Shown here: positions 5,724 to 12,399 of the stretch, one piece after another
Layout: the number at the start of each line of letters is the position of its first letter
Numbering within the stretch: the stretch's first letter is position 1
Origin: Chloroflexota bacterium
GTDB lineage: Bacteria > Chloroflexota > Limnocylindria > Limnocylindrales > CSP1-4
NCBI GenBank assembly: GCA_013696945.1
Contig: JACCXQ010000265.1
Span: forward strand, 1 to 12,399
Direction: 5' to 3'
DNA: 12,399 nt
Notes under the pieces: model-generated
Told to the model about the DNA's origin: nothing
What the model saw: the letters and a program-made list of their open reading frames with translations, nothing else
Databases searched by the model: none
Program-made: the position numbers and the translations under genes

Positions 5724-7579
5724 CCGGCGCTCCCGACGGGCGCGAGCACGGCGCGGGTGCACCCGCGACCCTGCCGCTTCCAGAGCGCCGCGTATCGTCC
5801 ACCGAGCGCGACCAGGTCCTCGTGGCGACCTTGCTCGACGATCCGCCCGCTCTCCAGGACGACTATGCGGTCGGCGCGCCGGATGGTCGAGAACCGATGT
5901 GCCACGACGATGGCCGTTCGCCCGGTGAGCAGCTTGTCGAGCGCGGCCATGACGAGGGCCTCGGCCTCGGCGTCAAGGCCGGTCGCCGGTTCGTCGAGCA
6001 GCACGATGGGGCCGTTGACGACGAGCGCCCGGGCGATGGCCAGTCGTTGGCGCTGTCCGCCCGACAGGGTCACGCCGCGCTCGCCGATGGCCGTTGCGTA
6101 ACCCTCGGGCAGTGCGCTGATGAAATCGTCGATGGCGGCAGAGCGAGCGGCAGCTCGGATCTCGTCCATCGTCGCATCGGGCCGTCCGAAGGCGATGTTG
6201 TCGACGAAGTCGCCCGAGAAGATCATGCCGTCCTGGGGCACGACGCTGATCTGGTCGCGCAGGGACCGGAGGGTGAAGTCGCGGACATCGTGCCCATCGA
6301 TGAGCACCCGGCCGCTCGTCGGGTCGTGCAGGCGCGGGACAAGGCCCAGGATGGTCGACTTCCCGGCACCAGTGGCGCCCACCAGGGCCAGGGTCTCGCC
6401 CGGCTCCACGGTCAGGTCGATGTCGCGGAGGACCGGGCGCCCCGGTTCGTACTCGAACGAGACGCCTTCCAGCCTTATGGACCCGTAGAACCAGGGCGCC
6501 TCGTGGGAGCCATCGGCGACGTCGGGCTGATGGTCGAGGATGTCGGTGACACGCTCCAGACAGGAGCTCGCCTTGCTGGCCCGCTCGGTGACGCGGGAGA
6601 TCCGTCGCAGCGGACGGTAGAAGCCCTGCGTGTAGGCGATGAAGACGATGAGATCGCCGGGCGTCATCGATCCGCCGATGACGCTCTGGGCGCCGAACCA
6701 CAGGATCAGCCCGGTGGCGATGGCGAGGGTCAGCTCGACCGTTCGGTTGAGACCGGCCTCCAGCCGAGTCGCCTTGAGTCCGCTCCTCAGGCTGGCCTTG
6801 TTCAGCTCCTTGAGCCGCTGATCCTCTTCGTGCTCACGCGAAAAGATCTGGACCACGTGGATGCCGCTGAGCACCTGCCCGAGACGCCCGGCCAGCTCAC
6901 CCTCGCGCCGGCGCTGCTTCCGTGTGGCATCCCGGATGCGGCCCGAGTAGATGGTCAGCAGCACGAAGATGACGGGCATCGCAACGACCGCCACCAGCGC
7001 GAGCTGTGGCTCCAGCAGGAACATCATCAGCAGGAAGCCGACCAGCATCACGCCCTCGGAGGTGGCCGAGAGGAGCGATGCGACCAGCAGCTCGCGCAGC
7101 ATCGTGATGTCGCCCGTCAGCCGGGTCAGCAGGTCGCCGGTGCTGTGCTGACGATGGAAGCGCAAGGAGAGGCGTTGGAGGTGGGCGAAGACACGGCGAC
7201 GGATGGCCATCACCACCTGCTGGCCGACCCGGGCCGTTCGGGTGCTCTGCTCGTAGTAGGCCACGCCGCGGATGACGGCGAGCACGAGGATCGACCCGAT
7301 CGACGCAAGGAGGATGAGGGAGCGATCGTCCCGCAGCAGATCCTCGACCGCGGGCGCGATGGGCAGCGAGAAGGGCAGGCCGATGAGGACGTTGTCGAAG
7401 ACGAACTTGAGGGGCCATGGCTCCAACAGCCGAGCCACGGTGTAGACGAGGGACGCCAGCATTGCGACCGAGAGATCCGCACGGTGTGGCGCCAGGTCGC
7501 GGCGGAAGCGGCGCACGACCGCCACCGCCACGCTCGCCCCCTTGAGCTGATCGCGGACCAGCGTCGCCGTGCCCGTCAT
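5720..7579 (-). CDS. ABC transporter, fused membrane and ATPase domains (MsbA-like exporter)
   Basis: A 619-residue type-IV ABC half-transporter that should work as a homodimer in the cytoplasmic membrane. The membrane domain covers about residues 30-330, with hydrophobic segments near 36-54, 86-106, 165-188, 190-212 and 280-300. The ATPase domain (about 367-600) has Walker A GATGAGKST (401-409), Q-loop VVPQDG (446-451), signature LSGGQRQ (505-511), Walker B IVLLDEP (525-531) and switch His561. All key residues are intact. The start is ATG at 7579, which overlaps the preceding glycosyltransferase stop as ATGA. Family members export lipid-linked sugars, lipids, peptides or drugs. Sitting among three glycosyltransferases, a uronic-acid enzyme and a kinase, it most likely flips or exports a glycolipid or glycoconjugate; that substrate is inference. 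The tail after residue 600 is short and not conserved-looking. Confidence 0.93.
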   Translation of the reverse strand: MTGTATLVRDQLKGASVAVAVVRRFRRDLAPHRADLSVAMLASLVYTVARLLEPWPLKFVFDNVLIGLPFSLPIAPAVEDLLRDDRSLILLASIGSILVLAVIRGVAYYEQSTRTARVGQQVVMAIRRRVFAHLQRLSLRFHRQHSTGDLLTRLTGDITMLRELLVASLLSATSEGVMLVGFLLMMFLLEPQLALVAVVAMPVIFVLLTIYSGRIRDATRKQRRREGELAGRLGQVLSGIHVVQIFSREHEEDQRLKELNKASLRSGLKATRLEAGLNRTVELTLAIATGLILWFGAQSVIGGSMTPGDLIVFIAYTQGFYRPLRRISRVTERASKASSCLERVTDILDHQPDVADGSHEAPWFYGSIRLEGVSFEYEPGRPVLRDIDLTVEPGETLALVGATGAGKSTILGLVPRLHDPTSGRVLIDGHDVRDFTLRSLRDQISVVPQDGMIFSGDFVDNIAFGRPDATMDEIRAAARSAAIDDFISALPEGYATAIGERGVTLSGGQRQRLAIARALVVNGPIVLLDEPATGLDAEAEALVMAALDKLLTGRTAIVVAHRFSTIRRADRIVVLESGRIVEQGRHEDLVALGGRYAALWKRQGRGCTRAVLAPVGSAG

Positions 7580-8829
7580 GACACGGCCCCCGCGAGCGAC
7601 GCGCTACGGGCGGGATCTCCTGCAGACGCGAGGGCATCAAGGACCCGCATCGCGTTCCGCTGCCAGGTGTGATGGGCAAGGACGTGGGCGCGCGCGGCGG
7701 CACCGACGCGGCCCATGTCGCGCTCCTCGAGCGCCGCCCCGAGCGCCCAGGCCAGCGAGCGATCGTCGCCCGCCTCGTACAGGTAGCCTGTCCGGCCCGG
7801 GACGATGCAGCAGCGGATGTCGCCGCCGTCGGCGGAGACCACGGGAAGCCCCGCCGCCATCGACTCGAAGACCTTGAGCGGCGAGAAGTAGAGTCCGCCA
7901 GTCGCCGCGTACGGAGCGACCGCGACATCGGCCGCAGCAAGGTAGCTGGGCACGGCCGCGTACGGCACCGCGCCGACGAACCGACAGCTGTCAGCGATCC
8001 CGAGGCGCGACGCAAGCGCGGCCACGTCGTCGCGGGACGGCCCGTCGCCCACGACGAGCAGCCTCGGGTGGAGCTGCGCCAGGGGGTCGCAGGTCATCGC
8101 CCGCACGACGCTCGCCAGGTCGTGCCACGGGCGCAGCGAGCCGGAGAAGGCGATCACCGGGCCATCGCCCAGCCCCAGCTCGGATCGCACGCTCGCCCGC
8201 GCGTCCGGCTGCGCACGGAACCGGCGCGGATCGACGGCGTTGGGCAGGGTCAGGATCCGCGCGGACGACACTCCCTGCGTCACCAGCCACTCGGATACGG
8301 CGCTCGACACCGCCACCACCAGGTCCGCGGCCTGGACCGTCCGGCGCTCCAGCTCGCGCGTGAGGCCGGGCAGGCCGAGCGCGCGATGACGCTCCTGCTC
8401 ATCGGCGAGCGGTGCGTTGACCTCCAGGACGTGCGGGACCTGAAGCTCCCGCGCGAGCGTGGCGCCCGCTGTCCCATGCAGCGCGTGACGTTCGTAGATG
8501 AGGTCGGGGCTCCAGGCTTGGAGAGCCGTGCGCAACTCGTGGCGAAACCCGGATGCACCGATCAGCGAGCGGAGGCTCCAGCGAAGGGCCTCGTCGAGTG
8601 TCGGATCTTCGGCGACCATGCGCGCCAGCGCCCTGTCGGCGGCGTCCGGCTCGAGGGCCACGGCGCGCGCCGGCAGGTCCGCCGGTGCTGCTCCAGGGCG
8701 AAACGTGAAGATCACGACTTCGTGACCGAGCTCGGCGAAGGCCCGAGCCATCTCGCGCACGTGCACGGCCGCGCCCTTGTGCCCGTCGAGGGCGATCCCC
8801 CGGTCCGAGCAGACGTACGCGATCCTCAC
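7576..8829 (-). CDS. Glycosyltransferase, GT4 type (second of two)
   Basis: A 417-residue retaining glycosyltransferase of the GT-B fold. The N-terminal half has RIAYVCSDRGI, the glycine-containing GHKGAAVHVRE (16-26) and YERHALHGTAG (112-122). The C-terminal donor-binding half has IAFSGSLRPWHDL (226-238), LLVVGDGP (257-264), and FSPLKVFESMAAGLPVVSAD (315-334) where the second acidic residue of the E-x7-E pattern is shifted to GGDI. This resembles GT4 enzymes of capsule, lipid-glycan and lipopolysaccharide synthesis. I set the start at GTG 8829: it overlaps the upstream stop as GTGA, has GGAG six bases ahead, and begins with the expected RIAYV strand. The frame is open further upstream to 8886 but that part lies in the neighbouring gene. 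Sugar donor and acceptor are unknown. Confidence 0.9.
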   Translation of the reverse strand: MRIAYVCSDRGIALDGHKGAAVHVREMARAFAELGHEVVIFTFRPGAAPADLPARAVALEPDAADRALARMVAEDPTLDEALRWSLRSLIGASGFRHELRTALQAWSPDLIYERHALHGTAGATLARELQVPHVLEVNAPLADEQERHRALGLPGLTRELERRTVQAADLVVAVSSAVSEWLVTQGVSSARILTLPNAVDPRRFRAQPDARASVRSELGLGDGPVIAFSGSLRPWHDLASVVRAMTCDPLAQLHPRLLVVGDGPSRDDVAALASRLGIADSCRFVGAVPYAAVPSYLAAADVAVAPYAATGGLYFSPLKVFESMAAGLPVVSADGGDIRCCIVPGRTGYLYEAGDDRSLAWALGAALEERDMGRVGAAARAHVLAHHTWQRNAMRVLDALASAGDPARSASLAGAVS

Positions 8830-10031
8830 GCGGCGGCTCCGAACAGTCTGCGGAGCTGTCCCACGTTGACCACGATGTCGAAGCACTCCTCGACCCGCGC
8901 CCGGGCCGCCAGCGCTCGCCGCACTGCGGCGGCCGGATCGTCGAGCACCTGCACGATCGCGCCGGCGAGCGCCGCCGGGTCCTTCTGCGGCACCAGCAGG
9001 CCGGTCCGCCCATCCACCACGAGCTCCGGGATGCCGGTCACGTCGGTCGAGATGACGGGGACGCCCAACGCCATCGCCTCGATGAGCACCGTAGGGAGCC
9101 CGTCGCGATCACCATCGTCGGCAACGACACAGGGCGCGACCAGCACACTCGCGCGACGGAAGAGCGCGATGAGGTCGTCACGGCCCATGGGACCTGTCAA
9201 TCGCACGGTGTCCTCGACCCCCAGCGCGCGGATCCGTCGGCGGAGCTCTGCTTCCATCGCTCCGCTCCCGACGATCCGACAGTCGATCTCGCGACCCCCC
9301 GCGACCAGCCCGGCGCAGGCTGCGACCAGATCGTCGAAGCCCTTCTTCTCGACGAGGCGCCCGACCGCGAGGACGAGCGGGGGTCGTTGCGGCGTGACAG
9401 GCGCGAACGTGAAGCGATGCAGGTCCAAGCCGTTGTAGAGCCGTACCAGTCGGGTGCCGTCGCTGATCGGCGTGAGGTGACGGACGTTGAAGTCGCTCAC
9501 CGTCACCGCGAACGACGCAGGCCGCAGCTTCCGGGCGATGTCGGCCGGTTCGATGCCGTCCAGGTAGATGTCCTTGGCGTGCGCCGTGATGCTGTAGGGC
9601 GTCCCGCTCAGGCGGTGCGCGTGCAGGGCGACAGATCCGGCCATCGACGCGAAGTGAGCATGGAGGTGAGCGACGTTCTCGCGGCGTATGGCATCGGCCA
9701 CGTAGCCGGCCTGCGCGAAGTGACGGAACGATGCCGCGCGGCGCTTCCGAAGCGACGCCCAGAGGTAGGGCAGGTATGCGCGCGGGGTCGCGACAGCAAG
9801 CCGCAGGTGGGCCGGGAGAAGCTGCCAGCCCGAGCGCCAGCTGGCCTGCGGCACGTACCTGACCCTGCCCCTGACCCGACCCACATCCGCGTGGAGCGCA
9901 TCCTCGCCAGGTCGAAGCGAGAAGATGCGGACCGCTGTCCCCTGCCGCTCCAGCTCCAGGATCTCGTTCAGGATGAACGTCTCCGACAGCCGCGGGAAGA
10001 CCTTCAGCACGTACGCGACCGGCCGCGTCAC
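8826..10031 (-). CDS. Glycosyltransferase, GT4 type (first of two; WcaL/colanic-acid-like)
   Basis: A 401-residue GT-B glycosyltransferase. It begins with VAYVLKVFPRLSETFILNEI, a pattern typical of the WcaL/AmsK group that adds sugars in exopolysaccharide repeat units. HLHAHFASMAGSVA (122-135) and PYSITAHAKDIY (145-156) mark the acceptor-side domain. LAVGRLVEKKGFDDLV (221-236), IVGSGAMEAEL (253-263) and the E-x7-E region GLPTVLIEAMALGVPVISTD (311-330) then GIPELV mark the donor-binding domain. The end, ECFDIVVNVGQLRRLF, also fits the group. The start is GTG at 10031, overlapping the upstream stop as GTGA. It should act in the cytoplasm at the membrane face on a lipid-linked acceptor; the actual sugar is not predictable. 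Confidence 0.92.
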   Translation of the reverse strand: MTRPVAYVLKVFPRLSETFILNEILELERQGTAVRIFSLRPGEDALHADVGRVRGRVRYVPQASWRSGWQLLPAHLRLAVATPRAYLPYLWASLRKRRAASFRHFAQAGYVADAIRRENVAHLHAHFASMAGSVALHAHRLSGTPYSITAHAKDIYLDGIEPADIARKLRPASFAVTVSDFNVRHLTPISDGTRLVRLYNGLDLHRFTFAPVTPQRPPLVLAVGRLVEKKGFDDLVAACAGLVAGGREIDCRIVGSGAMEAELRRRIRALGVEDTVRLTGPMGRDDLIALFRRASVLVAPCVVADDGDRDGLPTVLIEAMALGVPVISTDVTGIPELVVDGRTGLLVPQKDPAALAGAIVQVLDDPAAAVRRALAARARVEECFDIVVNVGQLRRLFGAAA

Positions 10032-11233
10032 GCCGCCACCGCCCGCCGTGCCATCAACGCCTCGAGCTCGGCCGTCGCACGTGCCACACCGTCGAGCGCG
10101 AGGCCCTCGCGCGACGGGCGCGGACCATCCAGCAGGGTCGCGACCTCGCGGCCCAGTCGCTCAGCCTCGAGCTCTGCGGGATGAAGCATCCGGATGTGCC
10201 CGCCCGCGGCAAGTGCCGTCGCGCGGATGAGCTGCTCGACTCGAGGCTCGACCCGCGGCACCACCAGGGCAGGCGTGCCGGAGGCGAGCAGCTCGCAGAC
10301 GGTGTTGTACCCACCCATCGAGATGACCGCGGAGGCGCTTGCGAGCATGCGTCCCAGCCCCGGCGTGAAGTCCTGGTAACGGACGTGTGGCAGGCTTCGG
10401 ACGGCGCGTCGGACGCGGGGTCGGACCTCGGTCGGCAGGAACGGGCCTCCCACGAGCTGCCACCCGACGTCGGGTGGCATCCGGCCATCGGCGATCGCGT
10501 CCACGACCGCCATGAGCAGGTGCGCGCCGTCGCCACCACCGCCGACGGTCACGACGACCTGCCGTCGGTCGGCCGCGAGAGGGCGGGCGAGGCGCGTTCC
10601 GTCGGCCGGGATGGCTCCGCGATCGGCCAGATAGCCCACGAAGCGCGTCTTCGCGGCCGCGCGGGCACTGAAGCCGTACTCACGGACCGGGTCATAGAGC
10701 GAGCGCTGACCGTAGATCAGCACACGGTCGTACACATCCTCGAGCAGCTCATGGACGCCCGTGGACGACCATTCGGCACCGACCGCTGCAGCATCGTCCA
10801 CCACGTCCCGAAGCCCGACCGCGATCCGGGTGCGTGGCGACTCCCGGCGGATGAGTCGGAGTGTCGCGGCGATCTCGCCGCCCATGCCCGCCGGCGCGTG
10901 ATCCACGAGGACGATGTCAGGGCGGAATGCCCGGGCCGCGGCGAGGATCAGGTCGCGACGGAGACAGAGCAGCTCGTCGAAGCCGATGGGCAGCGACCGG
11001 GGAGCGTAGGTACCGCCTCCGACCTTGGTGACGCACGGGAGCTTGACGATGTCCGTCCGAGGAGGGAGCGTGAAGCGGTCGGCCAGCGGCGACCCGGTGA
11101 CGAGAAGCTGGGCACCCACCCGGGATGAGCCGGCCAACGCGCTCGCCATGACCAGCGAGCGGCGCACGTGGCCGAGCCCGAACGTATCGTGCGAGTAGAG
11201 CAGTATGCGTAGCCCACGGGCGAGTCGCGGCAT
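10028..11233 (-). CDS. MurG-like glycosyltransferase (COG4671-type predicted glycosyl transferase)
   Basis: A 401-residue GT-B enzyme related to MurG/GT28. The N-terminus RILLYSHDTFGLGHVRRS (9-26) carries the GHxRR loop of the family, with DIVLVDHAPAGMGGE at 106-120. The C-terminal domain shows VVVTVGGGGDG (226-236) and the donor-binding SMGGYNTVCELLASGTPALV (305-324). Three starts are possible. ATG 11338 touches the ATPase stop (TGATG) but would add 35 residues with relaxed third-base composition. ATG 11257 has no Shine-Dalgarno. ATG 11233 has GGTGA upstream and places the conserved strand eight residues in, so I prefer it. It is the first gene of the glycan operon; the next gene overlaps it as GTGA. 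Donor and acceptor are unknown. If the 11233 start is right, bases 11234-11337 are non-coding and show no clear promoter. Confidence 0.88.
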   Translation of the reverse strand: MPRLARGLRILLYSHDTFGLGHVRRSLVMASALAGSSRVGAQLLVTGSPLADRFTLPPRTDIVKLPCVTKVGGGTYAPRSLPIGFDELLCLRRDLILAAARAFRPDIVLVDHAPAGMGGEIAATLRLIRRESPRTRIAVGLRDVVDDAAAVGAEWSSTGVHELLEDVYDRVLIYGQRSLYDPVREYGFSARAAAKTRFVGYLADRGAIPADGTRLARPLAADRRQVVVTVGGGGDGAHLLMAVVDAIADGRMPPDVGWQLVGGPFLPTEVRPRVRRAVRSLPHVRYQDFTPGLGRMLASASAVISMGGYNTVCELLASGTPALVVPRVEPRVEQLIRATALAAGGHIRMLHPAELEAERLGREVATLLDGPRPSREGLALDGVARATAELEALMARRAVAA

Positions 11234-11337
11234 CCGGTCACCATGTCGAGCGGACATAAGGGGCACATGAGGTGCGCATGAGATCGCTCTCAGGAACGGC
11301 GGTGCTCCATCCGACGTTCCCGGGTTGACATTCGCCA

Positions 11338-12399
11338 TCAGTCGTTGTAGAGGCGCTCCTCGATCACCTTCTCCTGCACGGTCCGGCCGTTGGCATCGAA
11401 ACAGGAGAACTCGAAGTGCTTCTGGAACTCGAGGTCGACCGCGTTCTGCCCGCCGCGGTTCTTCTCGATGGTGCAGATGACCCAGTCGCGGAAGCGTTGC
11501 GCCTGGTACGGGTTGAACTCGATGTTGACCTTCGCGACGATCTGGTACTTCTCGTTGAGGATGAGGATGATGTCGGCCTCGTAGTTGATGGCCGACGATC
11601 CGCGCAAGTGGTGGTTCCGAAGGCGCGATGCCTTGAGCCCCTCCTTGTCGGCCGCGACGATCGAGACCATCGGCACGTCCATCGAGAGCGCCAAGTCCTT
11701 TAGGCCGTTGACGATCGAGGTGACCTTCTCGGTCTCCGTGTTGGGCTCCGGGATGACCGGGACCTTCTGCATGTAGTCGACGAAGACCACCAGGCGACGG
11801 TCGCCGGAAAGCTCCTTGTAGCGCTTCACCAGCGTGGCCATGTTCTCGACCGTGCTCGTCGTCTGCGAGCCGCGCAGGAGGTAGAGGTTCTGTCCGTAGC
11901 GCGCGATACGCTCCAGCGCCGGCCGGAGCCGCGGGTTCTGCGAGAGGTCGGCGTTCTCCGACCCCTGCGCGAGCCACGTCCCCAGGATCTCGCGACGAAC
12001 GTCCTGCAGCTTCACGCCGGTGGTCTTCTGCGGCAAGGATTCGAGGACCGACTCCATCGCGATGATCCGGTTGAGCAGGTACTCCTCGTCATGCTCGAAG
12101 TAGATGTAGAGGACGCTGGCCTGCCCGCCGAGGACGATGTTGCGGGCCATCTGGACGGCCATCGTGGTCTTGCCGGTGCCCTGGGCGCCGCCGATGAGCA
12201 GCAACTCGCCGGCGCGCAGGCCACCGCCGATCGTCTTGTCGAGCGGCGTGAAGCCGAGGGGCACGGGCTGGTACTGCTCGACGCTCCCCACGGCGACCTT
12301 GTGTGCGAGCGTCTGGAGCACTTCCGCGGTGCTGCGCGGCTGCACGACAGCGGTGCCGGCGTCGAGCGCCCAGGTGCCGTTCGTCGCGGCGGTGCCAGC
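11338..12399 (-). CDS. DnaB-type helicase C-terminal domain ATPase (5' end beyond window)
   Basis: A RecA-fold ATPase matching the C-terminal motor domain of the replicative helicase DnaB. Counted from a GTG at 12345, it has LGFTPLDKTIGGGLRAGELL (30-49), Walker A GGAQGTGKTT (52-61), a Glu84 in YFEHDEE, Walker B LVVFVDYMQKV (185-195), the LRGSSAINYEADIILIL stretch (247-263) that parallels DnaB LRESGAIEQDAD, and EKNRGG (294-299) like DnaB KNRNG. The frame stays open to the right edge, adding 18 low-complexity Ala/Thr/Gly residues, and no Shine-Dalgarno precedes the GTG, so the true start may be outside. DnaB is usually about 450 residues with an N-terminal collar domain; none is visible here. 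It could be a full DnaB, a helicase-loader-like ATPase or a DnaB-derived accessory protein. Its link to the glycan genes downstream is positional only. Confidence 0.85.
   Translation of the reverse strand, partial: AGTAATNGTWALDAGTAVVQPRSTAEVLQTLAHKVAVGSVEQYQPVPLGFTPLDKTIGGGLRAGELLLIGGAQGTGKTTMAVQMARNIVLGGQASVLYIYFEHDEEYLLNRIIAMESVLESLPQKTTGVKLQDVRREILGTWLAQGSENADLSQNPRLRPALERIARYGQNLYLLRGSQTTSTVENMATLVKRYKELSGDRRLVVFVDYMQKVPVIPEPNTETEKVTSIVNGLKDLALSMDVPMVSIVAADKEGLKASRLRNHHLRGSSAINYEADIILILNEKYQIVAKVNIEFNPYQAQRFRDWVICTIEKNRGGQNAVDLEFQKHFEFSCFDANGRTVQEKVIEERLYND

Noticed and set aside
5822..9438. Plus-strand frames of about 616 and 589 codons (5822-7672, 7669-9438)
   Set aside because: They are rich in Asp, Gln, His and Arg, as expected for the complement of GC-rich coding DNA, and lie opposite the ABC transporter and GT4 genes with intact motifs.
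11325..11353. Perfect TTGACA on the plus strand with TAGAGG 17 bases later
   Set aside because: The -10 matches only 3 of 6 and the RNA would be antisense to the ATPase gene; there is nothing plausible for it to express.

Overview
High-GC bacterial window. Every gene I can support lies on the minus strand, so the window reads right to left. Codon third positions are overwhelmingly G or C. A T-box leader, dense NTGA gene overlaps and a TAGACT-type promoter box suggest a Gram-positive-type or Chloroflexota/Actinomycetota-like soil or freshwater bacterium. That assignment is inference, because no rRNA or marker gene is present.

Region A (12399 to about 11234) holds a RecA-fold ATPase of the DnaB helicase C-terminal type. 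Its reading frame is still open at the right edge of the window. About 100 bases then separate it from the next gene, unless that gene uses an upstream ATG that touches the ATPase stop codon.

Region B (11233 to 1951) is one tightly packed operon. In order it encodes a MurG-like glycosyltransferase, two GT4-type glycosyltransferases, an MsbA-like ABC half-transporter, a large protein with two kinase domains of the aminoglycoside-phosphotransferase fold, and a UDP-glucose 6-dehydrogenase-type enzyme. Each of its five junctions is a 4-base GTGA or ATGA overlap. Together the genes look like a system that makes an activated uronic acid, builds a glycan or glycolipid with three glycosyltransferases, phosphorylates something (substrate unknown), and exports the product by ABC transport. 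I do not recognise this set as a named pathway. The triple-lobed tandem kinase is its most unusual part.

Region C (1950 to 1715) is a 236-base intergenic stretch. It holds three copies of a 15-base repeat and a probable leaderless promoter.

Region D (1714 to 387) is a two-gene unit: a HAD-family hydrolase, then a ThpR/LigT RNA 2',3'-cyclic phosphodiesterase. The phosphodiesterase frame has no ATG, GTG or TTG start. Its best start is a CTG overlapping the HAD stop as CTGA.

Region E (386 to 1) is a complete T-box riboswitch with its own promoter. It leads to a gene that starts at base 8 and runs off the left edge. The specifier reads TGG (Trp), so the missing gene is probably trpS or another tryptophan gene. 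There is no poly-U terminator. The T-box core is perfectly complementary over 9 bases to the Shine-Dalgarno/start region, which points to control of translation.

I saw no tRNA, rRNA, insertion sequence, CRISPR array or phage gene.
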